A DNA stretch of 64,000 bases from Ignavibacteria bacterium (GCA_026416955.1 JAOAEE010000022.1:42168-106167), one strand, 5' to 3'. Positions 45,393 to 54,403 are shown, counted from the first letter of the stretch. A program made the numbers and translations. The notes: a model not told the origin generated them from the sequence alone.

Positions 45393-47651
45393 TTATTTCT
45401 TGTCTTTGCAATACTTCTCTAAGAATTCGAAAACTTCGTAATACCAAAGGATTTGTTCTTGTGGTTTAGTAATCCAATGTCCCATCGTTGGAAAAATAAT
45501 TAATTTGGATGGAATATTTTTAACTTGAGCAACAGTAAAAGCCTCGAGACTTTGAGTATAAGGAACGCGAAAATCTTTTTCACCCGTAGATATCAAAATA
45601 GGAGTATCCCAATTTTGGGCATATTTGTGTGGGGACTGTTTCTCGTAAATTTGTTTATTCTTACTTTCCCAATAAGGACCACCAAACTCCCAATTAGGGA
45701 ACCAAAGTTCCTCTGTTGAACCATATTTGCTTTCAAGATTAAAGACACCACAATGGGAAACGAAAGCGGAGAACCTTTTTTGATGGTTTCCAGCAAGCCA
45801 AAAAACAGCATACCCTCCAGCACTCGCCCCAACTGCTGCCTTCTTATTCGCATCAACAAATGGAAGTTTACTAATTGAATCTGTAGCTGCTAAAATATCA
45901 TCCATCGCTTTGCCAGCCCAGTCCTTGCTTATTGCATCAACCCATTCTTGGCCAAATCCTGGAACACCACGTCGATTGGGGGCTACAACTATGTAACCTT
46001 GCGAGGCAAACAAAAAAAGATTCCATCGGTAACTGAAATATTGACTAATTGTAGATTGTGGTCCACCTTGGCAATAAACAATCATAGGATATTTTTTTGT
46101 AGAGTCAAAATCCGGCGGGAAAAGAACCCAAGTGTGAACATTTTTTTTGTCTTTACTCTTTATCCAAAATTCTTCAATTTTAATAGGCTTAATATCTCTA
46201 TAAATTTCTTCATTTTCAAAAGTATGTTGAAAAATTGGTTTTTCTGGATTTTCCGTACTTGAAGAGAAAATTTCGAAAGGTCGCAACATATTTCTCCTTC
46301 CAAAGTATATTTTTTCGCCGTCTGGCGAAATATCTAGACCACCATCGTGGTTATATCTGCCTTTTGTCAAAATTTTCCAAAATCCGTCGCTAACATCTAT
46401 TTCGTAAATCTGCACTGTTGCTCCATCTTCTGCAGAAAAATAAATTTTCTTAGAATTTGGGTGCCAGACGAAATCACCTACCCATTGGTCGAGTTTCCAC
46501 GACAATTCAGTTACTTGTTTATCTTTCCTATTGAACAGCATAAGCCTTTGGCGGTCGCTTTCTAGACCGGGTCTTTTCATACTTAAAAATGCAATCCACT
46601 TTCCATCGGGAGAATATGATGGATTTCTATCGTAACCCAACATCCCTTTTGTTATGTTTTCGGTTACTTTGGTCTCGAGATTATATATATAAATGTCAGT
46701 GTTCGTACTTATCGCATAATCCTTTTCTTTTTTGCACGCATAGGCAATTTCTTTGGAATCCGGGGACCAGGAATACTGCTCGGACCCACCAAAAGGTGGG
46801 TCTGGAACGTCAAAAGGTTCATCAACCATAATATCGATTGAAATACCCCCATCAATTGGTTGAAAAAATAAATGGGATTTATATTCATCTTCCCAACTAT
46901 CCCAATGTCTAACCGGCAATTTATCATAAATGCGAACTTTTGCTTTGTTCAAATATGGATACTTATCAATTGGTGTTTGAAATACCTTTACATCCATAGT
47001 ATAAGCTATCAACTTACCATTTGGTGAAAGTTTAAAACTTGTTATGTCATTGTCAGCGAAAGTGATTTGCTTTCGTTCCTTTGTTTTAATATCAATCCTA
47101 AAAACCTGCTGCTTTGTTGTTGAATTGGATAAAAAATAAACAAATTGTCCGGTATTGTCCCATTGATAATCAGATTCACGGAATTGTGGATCGTTTGTTA
47201 AATTTTCTTTTTCACCAGTTTCGAAGTTAAGCAAATACAAGTCCATTTCGATTGTATTATCATTAATATTTGGTGTTTCAACTGAATAAAGTAAAAACTT
47301 GCCATTAGGTGATATCTTTGGGTGCCCTACTCTTTTCAAAGATAATAACAATTCTGGTGTAAGAATAGTTTTTCCGTAATAAATAAATAAAGGTTCAAAA
47401 CGAAAATACTTCCACCCTGAATCTAAGATGAATCTATTAAATTTTACATTAAATAATTCGAGCAATTCTTCTCTGGACATTTCTTGAACTTTTTGAAAAT
47501 CATAATTCATCAAAAAAGGGGGAACAAAAGGTACCTTTTCTGGCGGCATATTTCTAAGTATTGAATCTAAAACTGGGTTCATTTTAGGTTGCGAATTCAA
47601 GACAAAAAAAACGAAAAATATGAAAGCCAATAAAACAAAACCTCGTTTCAT
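45393..47651 (-). CDS. S9 family peptidase (prolyl oligopeptidase/DPP type), exported
   Basis: 752 residues. Signal peptide (GFVLLAFIFFVFFVLNSQ), beta-propeller of TolB/WD40-like blades (about 90-480, for example HPKISPNGKFLLYSVETP, YSWSPDSKEIAYACKKE, PSYSPDGKWIAFLSM), then the alpha/beta hydrolase domain. Catalytic Ser about 609 in VGASAGGYAVFWLAG, Asp about 691 in STGEKDFRVPY and His about 723 in TMGHWITKP. PNRRGVPGFGQEWVDAISKDW is the family stretch before the nucleophile. It removes dipeptides or acyl-amino acids from peptides in the periplasm. A TATTTTTG box lies 31 bases upstream of the start. Confidence 0.95.
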   Translation of the reverse strand: MKRGFVLLAFIFFVFFVLNSQPKMNPVLDSILRNMPPEKVPFVPPFLMNYDFQKVQEMSREELLELFNVKFNRFILDSGWKYFRFEPLFIYYGKTILTPELLLSLKRVGHPKISPNGKFLLYSVETPNINDNTIEMDLYLLNFETGEKENLTNDPQFRESDYQWDNTGQFVYFLSNSTTKQQVFRIDIKTKERKQITFADNDITSFKLSPNGKLIAYTMDVKVFQTPIDKYPYLNKAKVRIYDKLPVRHWDSWEDEYKSHLFFQPIDGGISIDIMVDEPFDVPDPPFGGSEQYSWSPDSKEIAYACKKEKDYAISTNTDIYIYNLETKVTENITKGMLGYDRNPSYSPDGKWIAFLSMKRPGLESDRQRLMLFNRKDKQVTELSWKLDQWVGDFVWHPNSKKIYFSAEDGATVQIYEIDVSDGFWKILTKGRYNHDGGLDISPDGEKIYFGRRNMLRPFEIFSSSTENPEKPIFQHTFENEEIYRDIKPIKIEEFWIKSKDKKNVHTWVLFPPDFDSTKKYPMIVYCQGGPQSTISQYFSYRWNLFLFASQGYIVVAPNRRGVPGFGQEWVDAISKDWAGKAMDDILAATDSISKLPFVDANKKAAVGASAGGYAVFWLAGNHQKRFSAFVSHCGVFNLESKYGSTEELWFPNWEFGGPYWESKNKQIYEKQSPHKYAQNWDTPILISTGEKDFRVPYTQSLEAFTVAQVKNIPSKLIIFPTMGHWITKPQEQILWYYEVFEFLEKYCKDKK

Positions 47652-47681
47652 CTTTGCGCCAAAAGTTTATCCAACAAAATG

Positions 47682-47689
47682 CAAAAATA
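47682..47689 (-). promoter_or_regulatory. Putative -7 box of the S9 peptidase gene
   Basis: Minus-strand TATTTTTG (TAnnTTTG), 31 bases before the S9 peptidase ATG, back to back with the purN box. Confidence 0.3.
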
Positions 47690-47713
47690 CACAATATTAT
47701 AAAGGGAATATGT

Positions 47714-47721
47714 TAATTTTG
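47714..47721 (+). promoter_or_regulatory. Putative -7 box of purN
   Basis: TAATTTTG, 21 bases before the purN ATG. The short gap to the divergent S9 gene holds both promoters. Confidence 0.35.
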
Positions 47722-47741
47722 CTAATTAAACACACAAGAAA

Positions 47742-48344
47742 ATGGAAAAGTTAATAATTGGTTTCCTAGCATCCCACAATGGGAGTAATATGCAAGCAAT
47801 AATAGACGCAATTAAACGAGGCGAACTTGACGCAATCCCTGCTGTTGTAATTTCAAATAATTCAAATGCTTTTGCTTTGGAAAGAGCCAGAAAAGAAGGT
47901 ATTCCCGCTTACCACATTAGTTCCAAACAGTTTCCTAACGAGGAAGAACTTGACAAAGAGATTTTAAATACACTTCTAAAACACAATGTGAACATTGTTT
48001 GTTTGGCTGGGTATATGAAAAAAGTCGGTCCTAAAGTTCTTAATTATTTCAAAAATCGTGTGTTAAATATTCATCCAGCCTTGTTACCAAAATTTGGTGG
48101 AAAAGGAATGTACGGAAAATTTGTTCACGAAGCTGTCCTAAAATCAGGTGAAAAAATCAGCGGCTGCACCGTTCATTTAGTTGATGAAATCTACGACCAC
48201 GGTAAAATCCTTGGACAGAGAATAGTTCCTGTCCTCCCAAACGATACTATCGAAACCTTAGCCGAAAGGATTTTGGAACAAGAACACAAATTATATCCAG
48301 AAATTCTTCAAAAAATCGCAAAGGGTGAGATTTTGCTAGATTAA
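47742..48344 (+). CDS. purN: Phosphoribosylglycinamide formyltransferase
   Basis: 200 residues, normal length. It transfers formyl from 10-formyltetrahydrofolate to GAR, the third step of purine synthesis. Motifs: FLASHNGSNMQAIIDAI (phosphate loop), CLAGYMKKVGP, the catalytic Asn and His in LNIHPALLPKFGGKGMYG and the catalytic Asp in HLVDEIYDHGKIL. Its TAATTTTG promoter-like box is 21 bases before the ATG. The 3' end overlaps the convergent SDR gene by 4 bases. No other pur genes are in the window. Confidence 0.96.
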   Translation: MEKLIIGFLASHNGSNMQAIIDAIKRGELDAIPAVVISNNSNAFALERARKEGIPAYHISSKQFPNEEELDKEILNTLLKHNVNIVCLAGYMKKVGPKVLNYFKNRVLNIHPALLPKFGGKGMYGKFVHEAVLKSGEKISGCTVHLVDEIYDHGKILGQRIVPVLPNDTIETLAERILEQEHKLYPEILQKIAKGEILLD

Positions 48345-49072
48345 TATCGGTCTAAATGATAACCTCCATCGACATTTAGTACTTGACCCGTAATAAAATT
48401 ACTACAAGTTGAGAAAAAGTAAACAGCATCGAATATATCGAAAACAGTACCATATCTTTGCATTGGAATTTTATCAATTGAAACAAGTGGAGAGTCAATT
48501 TCGCTTGGTTCGTAAGGGATTAAAATTGTTCCGGGATTAACGCAATTAACAGAAATCTTCGGAGCAAGTTCCTTTGCCAAAGATTTTGTAAGTTGAATTA
48601 CCCCAGCCTTAGAAATATTGTAAGGTATTCTTCCTTTCCAAGTTTCAATCCCTCCAAGTGAACCAATATTAATAATTCGTGAACCTTGGACTGCATATTT
48701 TGCATAAACCTGAGAAACAAATAAATACGCTTTTAAATTAATACTAATAGTTTTATCCCAAATCTCCTCATCTAATTCATTTAAAAACTTCCTCTCTGGA
48801 AAAATTGCTGCATTGTTTACTAAAACATTTGGAACCCCAACTTCTCGAAAAATTTTCTCGAAATTTTTTAATGCACTATTAATTTCACTTAAATCGCTTT
48901 CAAAAATGAAAACTTTAACTCCAAAATTTTTTTCAATATATTTTTTTGTTTCGGTAGCATTTTCCTTCGACTGGTTATAATGAATAATTACATCCCAACC
49001 CTTTCGAGCAAATTCAATTGCTAACCCTTTCCCGAGTCGCCTTCCACTTCCAGTAATTAATACGAGAGACAT
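48341..49072 (-). CDS. SDR family oxidoreductase
   Basis: 243 residues, classical short-chain dehydrogenase. The cofactor loop is LITGSGRRLGKGLA, NNAAIFPERKF is the NNAG motif, the catalytic Ser lies in INIGSLGG, and YNISKAGVIQ holds the YxxxK pair. The end ITGQVLNVDGGYHL is the usual SDR C-terminus. GRRLGKGLA and the position of Pro/Ile resemble pteridine reductase and FabG-like reductases; NADPH preference is suggested by the Arg residues in the loop. Substrate is not known. It is convergent with purN (4-base overlap). Confidence 0.9.
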   Translation of the reverse strand: MSLVLITGSGRRLGKGLAIEFARKGWDVIIHYNQSKENATETKKYIEKNFGVKVFIFESDLSEINSALKNFEKIFREVGVPNVLVNNAAIFPERKFLNELDEEIWDKTISINLKAYLFVSQVYAKYAVQGSRIINIGSLGGIETWKGRIPYNISKAGVIQLTKSLAKELAPKISVNCVNPGTILIPYEPSEIDSPLVSIDKIPMQRYGTVFDIFDAVYFFSTCSNFITGQVLNVDGGYHLDRY

Positions 49073-49138
49073 AAATGAAAATTAACAAATTATGTATTAA
49101 TTTTACAATTTTACAATTTTTTATTAACATATTATCGT

Positions 49139-51157
49139 ATGTTTTTGCTTGTAATTTTTTTGTTGACAGTTTTATTTAACCAAAATTCCTATTCAGAAAA
49201 ATATCGTGTTTTCTTAAAAGATAAAGGGAATATCGAATATAATGATATTTATGAAAAAGCATCAAAAAATTTATCTCCAAGAGCATTGCAAAGAAGAGCG
49301 AAAGTCCTTCCAAAAGATTCACTTGTTTCCTTTTTAGATGTACCAATTCCTAATGACTACATTGCAAAAATCAAAGAAACAGGTGCACAAATTCTTTTGC
49401 TTTTAAAGTGGTTAAATTATATTGTAATAGAAGCAAACCAAGAACAAATCAATCAAATTTCAAAATTTAAATTCGTAAAGTTCATACAACCTATTACCGA
49501 AATAGTTCCAAGGGATTACACATTTAAGATTAATTCAATTTCTTCTACCTTAAACATTTCTAAATGGCTTTTTCTTAACAACCAAAGTGATAAAATATAC
49601 GGAGAAAGCATCAACCAGCTAAAAATGTTGTCAATCGATAAATTGCATTCTCTTGGAATTTTTGGAGATAGTGTTTTATTTGGTATTATCGATACTGGCT
49701 TTAGGTGGAAAGAAAACAAAATTTTTACAAATGCTTTTGTTCAAGCAGAATATGATTTTCTATTTCAAGATAATTTTACTGGAAACGAATTTGTAGACAC
49801 ATCTATACAAGACCATCACGGAACTATGGTTTTCTCCATTGTTTCTGGAATCAAAGATGGTTTTCTTTTTGGTTCCGCTCCCTACTCTACTTTTTTGCTT
49901 GCAAAGACAGAAGACATTCGAAAAGAATCCCATTTCGAAGAGGATTGTTTCGCTGCAGCGATTGAATGGATGGACTCTATCGGAGTTGACTTGATTTCAT
50001 CTTCCTTAGGTTATTATGATTTTGACTCATCCGAAATAGACTATCAAATTAGTGACCTCGACGGCAAAACCACCCTTGTTTCTGCTTATGCAAACAGAGC
50101 AAAAAAGATAGGAATTGTAATGGTTTCCTCTGCTGGAAACAAAGGACCCAATGATTCAACAGTACAAGCCCCAGCAGAAGCACTAGGAGAAATTGCTATT
50201 GGTGCAGTAAATCCAACTGGGGATACTGTTTTAAAGTTTTCTTCTCGTGGACCTACTTACGATGGAAGATTAAAGCCAGATTTCGTTGCACAAGGGACTT
50301 ATGTTGTATGTTCACCAGCAAATCCAACAGATACAGTAATGTATGGAAGTGGGACATCCGTTGCTTCTCCAATTTTTTCTGGAGGAGTTGCACTTTTACT
50401 TTCCGCCTTTGAAGAATTAACTCCCCAATTACTTTATGAACTTTTGAAAGAGAATTCTTCGAGGAAAGAAAACCCCGATTACTCTTGGGGATTTGGATTG
50501 GTCGATTTTTACCAAACAGCAATTAATTATGATATTATTATTTCAACCCCTTTTACATTTTACTTACAAGGTAAACAAAGAATTGTATTTAAAATAATAT
50601 ATAGAAATAATATTGAGTATGCACAAATTCACTTTCGGAAAGAAAATGAAACTACATATTCAACCGAATTTTTAAATCCAAATCACTCAAGCAACTTATT
50701 CTATTTCGATTTTTATCCTTCAATATCGGATAGTATTCTATTTTGTTATGTAACAGCAAAAGCAACCGATGGGAAAGAACGACGTAAACCATTTTATCAA
50801 AACAAAGAATTCAAAATTAGAATTGGAGAAAATTCAAACAAACCATTTTTTGTTATCGATTCAATACTTAAACAAGAAGATTTCTACTTAGAAGACAATG
50901 TACACATCTATCCAAACATTTTAAAGGAAAATAATGAAATTGTTCTTGAAATTAATAATCTACCAAATCAACGACTAATTTTACAATTAATTAATATCTT
51001 TGGAGAAATTTTAGACGAATTTTCAATAGAAAACAAATATTCAAAATCATTTAAACAAACGATTCCAATTCGAACAAATTCCCAAGGCATTTTCTTCCTA
51101 AGGGTTAAAACTTCTGGCGGGATAAACCAAGTAGTAAAACTAATGAAGTTCTTTTAA
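49139..51157 (+). CDS. S8 family subtilisin-like peptidase with T9SS sorting domain
   Basis: 672 residues. Signal peptide (MFLLVIFLLTVLFNQNSYS), an inhibitor-like prodomain (to about 150), then the subtilisin domain: catalytic Asp about 185 in FGIIDTGFRW, His about 225 in DHHGTMVFS and Ser about 406 in GTSVASPIFSGG, plus VSSAGNKGPND and FSSRGPTYDGRLKPD. The C-terminal 75 or so residues (VHIYPNILKENNEIVLEI, LQLINIFGEILDEF, GIFFLRVKTSGGINQVVKL) form a type A sorting domain, so secretion by type IX is expected. Start ATG 49139 has no strong ribosome site. It overlaps the convergent MscS gene by 18 bases. Confidence 0.93.
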   Translation: MFLLVIFLLTVLFNQNSYSEKYRVFLKDKGNIEYNDIYEKASKNLSPRALQRRAKVLPKDSLVSFLDVPIPNDYIAKIKETGAQILLLLKWLNYIVIEANQEQINQISKFKFVKFIQPITEIVPRDYTFKINSISSTLNISKWLFLNNQSDKIYGESINQLKMLSIDKLHSLGIFGDSVLFGIIDTGFRWKENKIFTNAFVQAEYDFLFQDNFTGNEFVDTSIQDHHGTMVFSIVSGIKDGFLFGSAPYSTFLLAKTEDIRKESHFEEDCFAAAIEWMDSIGVDLISSSLGYYDFDSSEIDYQISDLDGKTTLVSAYANRAKKIGIVMVSSAGNKGPNDSTVQAPAEALGEIAIGAVNPTGDTVLKFSSRGPTYDGRLKPDFVAQGTYVVCSPANPTDTVMYGSGTSVASPIFSGGVALLLSAFEELTPQLLYELLKENSSRKENPDYSWGFGLVDFYQTAINYDIIISTPFTFYLQGKQRIVFKIIYRNNIEYAQIHFRKENETTYSTEFLNPNHSSNLFYFDFYPSISDSILFCYVTAKATDGKERRKPFYQNKEFKIRIGENSNKPFFVIDSILKQEDFYLEDNVHIYPNILKENNEIVLEINNLPNQRLILQLINIFGEILDEFSIENKYSKSFKQTIPIRTNSQGIFFLRVKTSGGINQVVKLMKFF

Positions 51158-51943
51158 ATTGTGAATTTTCACTTCCATTTGGGGGAATGGAATTTGAATA
51201 CCATTTCGTTCTAATTCATTCCTTATTTGTTGTAGGAGAGTATTTTTTGTAGAATACCATTTTTCGGTTGGAGACCAAAATCTAATGCGAACTCTTACAC
51301 TGCTCGAAGCAAACTCCTCGGCAAATACTTCTGGTTGTGGAACAGCAAGTACAAATGGTTCGGAATCAAGCAAATTTGAAATTATTTCTTGGGCTTTATC
51401 AAAATTGTCTGAATATTTGATATCTATCAAATAATCTATTCTTCTCGCAACGTTTTCCATTAAGTTTATTATAACGGATGTATAAACCTGCTCATTAGGT
51501 ATTCTAATAAACTCACCTTCAAAGGAACGAATAATTGTAGATAGAAATCTAATTTCTTCGACAAAACCAGAAATGTTATCAATTCTTACAGATTGACCAA
51601 GTTTGATAGGTCTTTCAATAATCAAAAACAATCCGGCTATTACATTACCAACTACCTTCTGAGTAGCAAGACCAATAATTATTGATAAAAAGCCACCAAC
51701 AGCAAGTAGTCCTGTTATTTTTACACCAAAATAAATTAACACACCTACGACATATGCAATAATAAATCCCCAAACGATAAACTTATTCAAAATGGAAAGG
51801 GTTTGATAGCTTACCTTGTCGCGAAGAATATATCTAATTTTCTTTACAAGTATATTAATAACTATAAGTGAAAGAACAAAGATTATTACTAATGTGGAAA
51901 CTTCAATGATTTTGTCTGGTGTAAAAAACTTTGAAAAGTTCAT
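51140..51943 (-). CDS. MscS-type mechanosensitive channel
   Basis: 267 residues from ATG 51943, whose ATGA overlaps the stop of the upstream gene; the open frame goes further up but there overlaps that gene. Three membrane helices: VSTLVIIFVLSLIVINILV, FIVWGFIIAYVVGVLIYFG and the pore helix LLAVGGFLSIIIGLATQKVVGNVIAGLFLIIERPI. The beta domain has VRIDNISGFVEEIRFLST and FIRIPNEQVYTSVI, typical of MscS. The C-terminal alpha/beta domain ends near residue 260. It opens under membrane tension and releases solutes after osmotic downshock. It is the third gene of an operon with a DUF432-like and a very acidic protein. Confidence 0.93.
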   Translation of the reverse strand: MNFSKFFTPDKIIEVSTLVIIFVLSLIVINILVKKIRYILRDKVSYQTLSILNKFIVWGFIIAYVVGVLIYFGVKITGLLAVGGFLSIIIGLATQKVVGNVIAGLFLIIERPIKLGQSVRIDNISGFVEEIRFLSTIIRSFEGEFIRIPNEQVYTSVIINLMENVARRIDYLIDIKYSDNFDKAQEIISNLLDSEPFVLAVPQPEVFAEEFASSSVRVRIRFWSPTEKWYSTKNTLLQQIRNELERNGIQIPFPQMEVKIHNLKELH

Positions 51944-52659
51944 ATTCCGTTTAGCATAATGAATTTTGAGCTTGAAAGAATTTTCGTTGGAATTAAATCT
52001 AAACTTTGTTGAAAACCTTGGGTCAAGGTTGGTGTAATGAACTCGGTTTCGCAATAAGATTCCGATTGAATTTTAACTTTTGCCCTAGCTTTTGCAATAG
52101 TTTCGTTATAAAAAATTTGTATATAACTGAAATCTAGAATTAACTTATTCAACTTTAAGAGCGAATTCGAAGTATTTTGTATCTCAATTTCTAACAACCC
52201 AGTTTTAAATAAACTTGGTGTAAAATGATTGTGGTAAAAGTTGGTTTTCCAAAACCTGCAAACATTACCATTGTGAGGATTTCCATAAAGCGCAAACTTA
52301 ATTGAAGAAAAATTAAACAAGTCTAGTGGAATTGACTTTTTATTAGTATGAATAACCAAAGAAATTGAAATGGGAAATTCAAAGTAGCCAAATAAACCAC
52401 TCTCTGGTAATAACGATATTGGTTCTTTTAATTCTAAGAATAAAAGTGTCTTTGGTAAATCTGAAACTAAGGGCTCAGAAGGCTGAATTGTAATACTTTC
52501 AATTTCATTTACAGATAAAAAGGAACTTTGTACAAGATTACTAATTTCTTTGAAGTAGATTAATGAATTTAAACCCTGTTTAAAACCAAAACTAAATAAT
52601 TCGTTAAAGAATTTCCAATCGAAAGGAAAGGTCCCATATTTATCAATAAGAGTAGCCAT
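51940..52659 (-). CDS. DUF432-like protein coupled to MscS
   Basis: 239 residues from ATG 52659 (a TTG lies just before it). Soluble, mostly beta, no signal peptide. It has LLFLELKEPISLLPESGLFGYFEFP early, and then FALYGNPHNGNVCRFWKT. As I remember it, DUF432 (a family known from archaea and some bacteria) carries a similar YGxPxxGxxCRxW motif and is often encoded next to mscS genes; I could not check this. The ATGA overlap with the channel gene suggests the two are translated together. Inference: a channel partner or regulator. Identity moderately sure, function unknown. Confidence 0.6.
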   Translation of the reverse strand: MATLIDKYGTFPFDWKFFNELFSFGFKQGLNSLIYFKEISNLVQSSFLSVNEIESITIQPSEPLVSDLPKTLLFLELKEPISLLPESGLFGYFEFPISISLVIHTNKKSIPLDLFNFSSIKFALYGNPHNGNVCRFWKTNFYHNHFTPSLFKTGLLEIEIQNTSNSLLKLNKLILDFSYIQIFYNETIAKARAKVKIQSESYCETEFITPTLTQGFQQSLDLIPTKILSSSKFIMLNGI

Positions 52660-52665
52660 CAAAGA

Positions 52666-52989
52666 TTAACGGTCTATGTCGAAATCATCTTCGAAGTCTT
52701 CGTCGACATCGTCGTCAAATATACCTTCATCATTTTGTAACTCTGGGTACAAATCATCAGATAGCAAACTATCATCAAAGTCTGAATCGTCGTAGTCACC
52801 TCTTTCCCTATTGATTAGTTCTTCCTCGTCAATTTCTTCCAAGTTTAATAAATCTTCATCATCGAACATAGTATCGTCTGCAAATTCCCCTTCCCCATAA
52901 TCATCAAAGTAATCATTAGTATCTTCTTCTTTACTACTTGCGAAAAAGAAATATGATTTGTCCATTTTTTCATCTTCAAAACTTAACAT
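52666..52989 (-). CDS. Small, extremely acidic protein
   Basis: 107 residues, of which 30 are Asp and 17 Glu by my count (44 per cent acidic), with few Lys or Arg. It has clusters such as DDTMFDDEDLLNLEEIDEEE and FDDDVDEDFEDDFDIDR, and no signal peptide or membrane segment. Such a chain is probably disordered. It is the first gene of the operon with the DUF432-like gene (6-base gap) and mscS. A TAATTTTG box (53024-53031) lies 35 bases upstream. ATG 52965 is an alternative start. Possible roles are binding cations or a basic partner; none is shown by the sequence. Confidence 0.65.
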   Translation of the reverse strand: MLSFEDEKMDKSYFFFASSKEEDTNDYFDDYGEGEFADDTMFDDEDLLNLEEIDEEELINRERGDYDDSDFDDSLLSDDLYPELQNDEGIFDDDVDEDFEDDFDIDR

Positions 52990-53023
52990 AGCAAAAATGT
53001 TTATTGTTAAACATAAACAAAGT

Positions 53024-53031
53024 CAAAATTA
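53024..53031 (-). promoter_or_regulatory. Putative -7 box of the acidic protein/DUF432-like/mscS operon
   Basis: Minus-strand TAATTTTG, 35 bases before ATG 52989. Confidence 0.35.
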
Positions 53032-53261
53032 TTGAAAATAATTTCATTTTCAAAACAAAAAAGAACTACACTCAACTCTCACCGAAAATAGAACGAAAGT
53101 TTAGCAAAAATCCAAAGATTAACTATCTACAATTAAAAACAACCTTCTTTATGTTACTTTTCCAGTTTAATATATCAACCGATTTCTTTTTCAATTTTTT
53201 GAATAATAAAATACTTAATATTGCTTAGTAATATTCTCTCTATGAAAAAATTTATAACTAC

Positions 53262-54287
53262 CTAACGGTTTGCCACTTTTTGAACTAATTTTTGGTCGGT
53301 TAATGACTTCAAAAATGCAACAATTGTTTTCAATTGCTCATCGGTTAGTTGTTTGCCTAAGTTAATGTCTGCCATTATTTTAACTGCATCTTCTAATTTA
53401 TTTACAGAGCCATCGTGGAAATATGGAAATGTAAGCTCGACATTCCTCAGCATTGCTACTTTAAACATAAATTTATCAGATTCTTGTTTTGTAACATCAA
53501 ACCTGCCAAGGTCTTTTGTATTATGGTATGGTTTTACCAATCCCATCTTTTGGAAAATGTTGCCACCAAAAAGAGGACCAGTATGGCAAGTAATACAACC
53601 CACCTCGATAAAGTTCTTTAAACCAACTTTTTCCTCATCGGTCAATGCAGCTTTGTTTCCAGTTACCCATTCGTCATATCTAGATTTAGAAATTAATGTT
53701 CTTTCAAATGCAGCAATAGCATTTGCTATGTTGTCGAATGTAATTGGGTTCTTCTCGTTTGGATAAGCCTTTTTAAACATCTCTTGATATTCTGGAATTG
53801 ATGATATAACTTTTACAACTTCTTTCTCATGCGGCATAGCCATTTCAACTGGGTTGAGAATTGGTCCTTTTGCTTGTTCTTTTAAATTTGGAGAACGACC
53901 ATCCCAAAATTGAGCAAATTGAAAACCTGCATTGAATACTGTGGGTGTATTCCTTGTTCCAACAGTATTGGGAAGCGCACCAGGCGAAACTGGCTTATTA
54001 TCAACACCTGCTTTTTGGTTGATATCGTGACAAGTATTGCACGACATCGTGTTGTTTACCGACAGCTTAGTTTCGAAATATAATTTCTTTCCTAATTCGA
54101 TAAGTTCAGGTGTATCATTTTCGCTACCTGGCATTTTGTTTGGCAAAACTCCAAAAATACTGCTTGCTTTTGTCAACAATTCTTGTTCTTCAGCTTCTGT
54201 CAGTTTCTTTACTTCACCTTCTTTTTTGCCACCGCAAGAAACAAGAATAATAGAAATCAAAAACAAAAAGAATATTTTTTTTACCAT
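53262..54287 (-). CDS. Di-haem cytochrome c peroxidase, lipid-anchored
   Basis: 341 residues from ATG 54287, which has AGAGGTGG just upstream; the open frame continues further but without family sequence. The lipoprotein signal MVKKIFFLFLISIILVSC predicts an anchored periplasmic or outer-membrane enzyme. Two haem sites are visible: CNTCHD and CITCHTG. ELGKKLYFETKLSVNNTMSC, GTRNTPTVFNAGFQFAQFWDGR and NAIAAFERTLIS are typical of the CcpA/MauG family. It reduces hydrogen peroxide with electrons from a c-type cytochrome. It is monocistronic, downstream of ppdK. Confidence 0.94.
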   Translation of the reverse strand: MVKKIFFLFLISIILVSCGGKKEGEVKKLTEAEEQELLTKASSIFGVLPNKMPGSENDTPELIELGKKLYFETKLSVNNTMSCNTCHDINQKAGVDNKPVSPGALPNTVGTRNTPTVFNAGFQFAQFWDGRSPNLKEQAKGPILNPVEMAMPHEKEVVKVISSIPEYQEMFKKAYPNEKNPITFDNIANAIAAFERTLISKSRYDEWVTGNKAALTDEEKVGLKNFIEVGCITCHTGPLFGGNIFQKMGLVKPYHNTKDLGRFDVTKQESDKFMFKVAMLRNVELTFPYFHDGSVNKLEDAVKIMADINLGKQLTDEQLKTIVAFLKSLTDQKLVQKVANR

Positions 54288-54358
54288 ATCCCACCTCTTT
54301 ATTATTTTTTGAAAAAAACTAATATATAGAAAAAAATTGAAATTATTTTCAAAGAAAA

Positions 54359-54379
54359 AGGGCAACAAAAAGTTGCCCT
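54359..54379 (-). terminator. Intrinsic terminator downstream of ppdK
   Basis: Inverted repeat AGGGCAAC (54359-54366) and GTTGCCCT (54372-54379) with a five-base loop. On the minus strand it follows the ppdK stop by 24 bases and is followed by TTTTTCTTT, giving a typical hairpin plus T tract. Confidence 0.85.
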
Positions 54380-54403
54380 ATCTTTCATCATTTGGAAAAG
54401 AAA

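Noticed and set aside
53004..53228. Short plus-strand open frame of 74 codons between the acidic-protein gene and the peroxidase
   Set aside because: Composition is that of AT-rich non-coding sequence (long Lys, Asn and Phe runs), with no ribosome site and no recognisable motif. It also covers the likely promoter of the acidic-protein operon.
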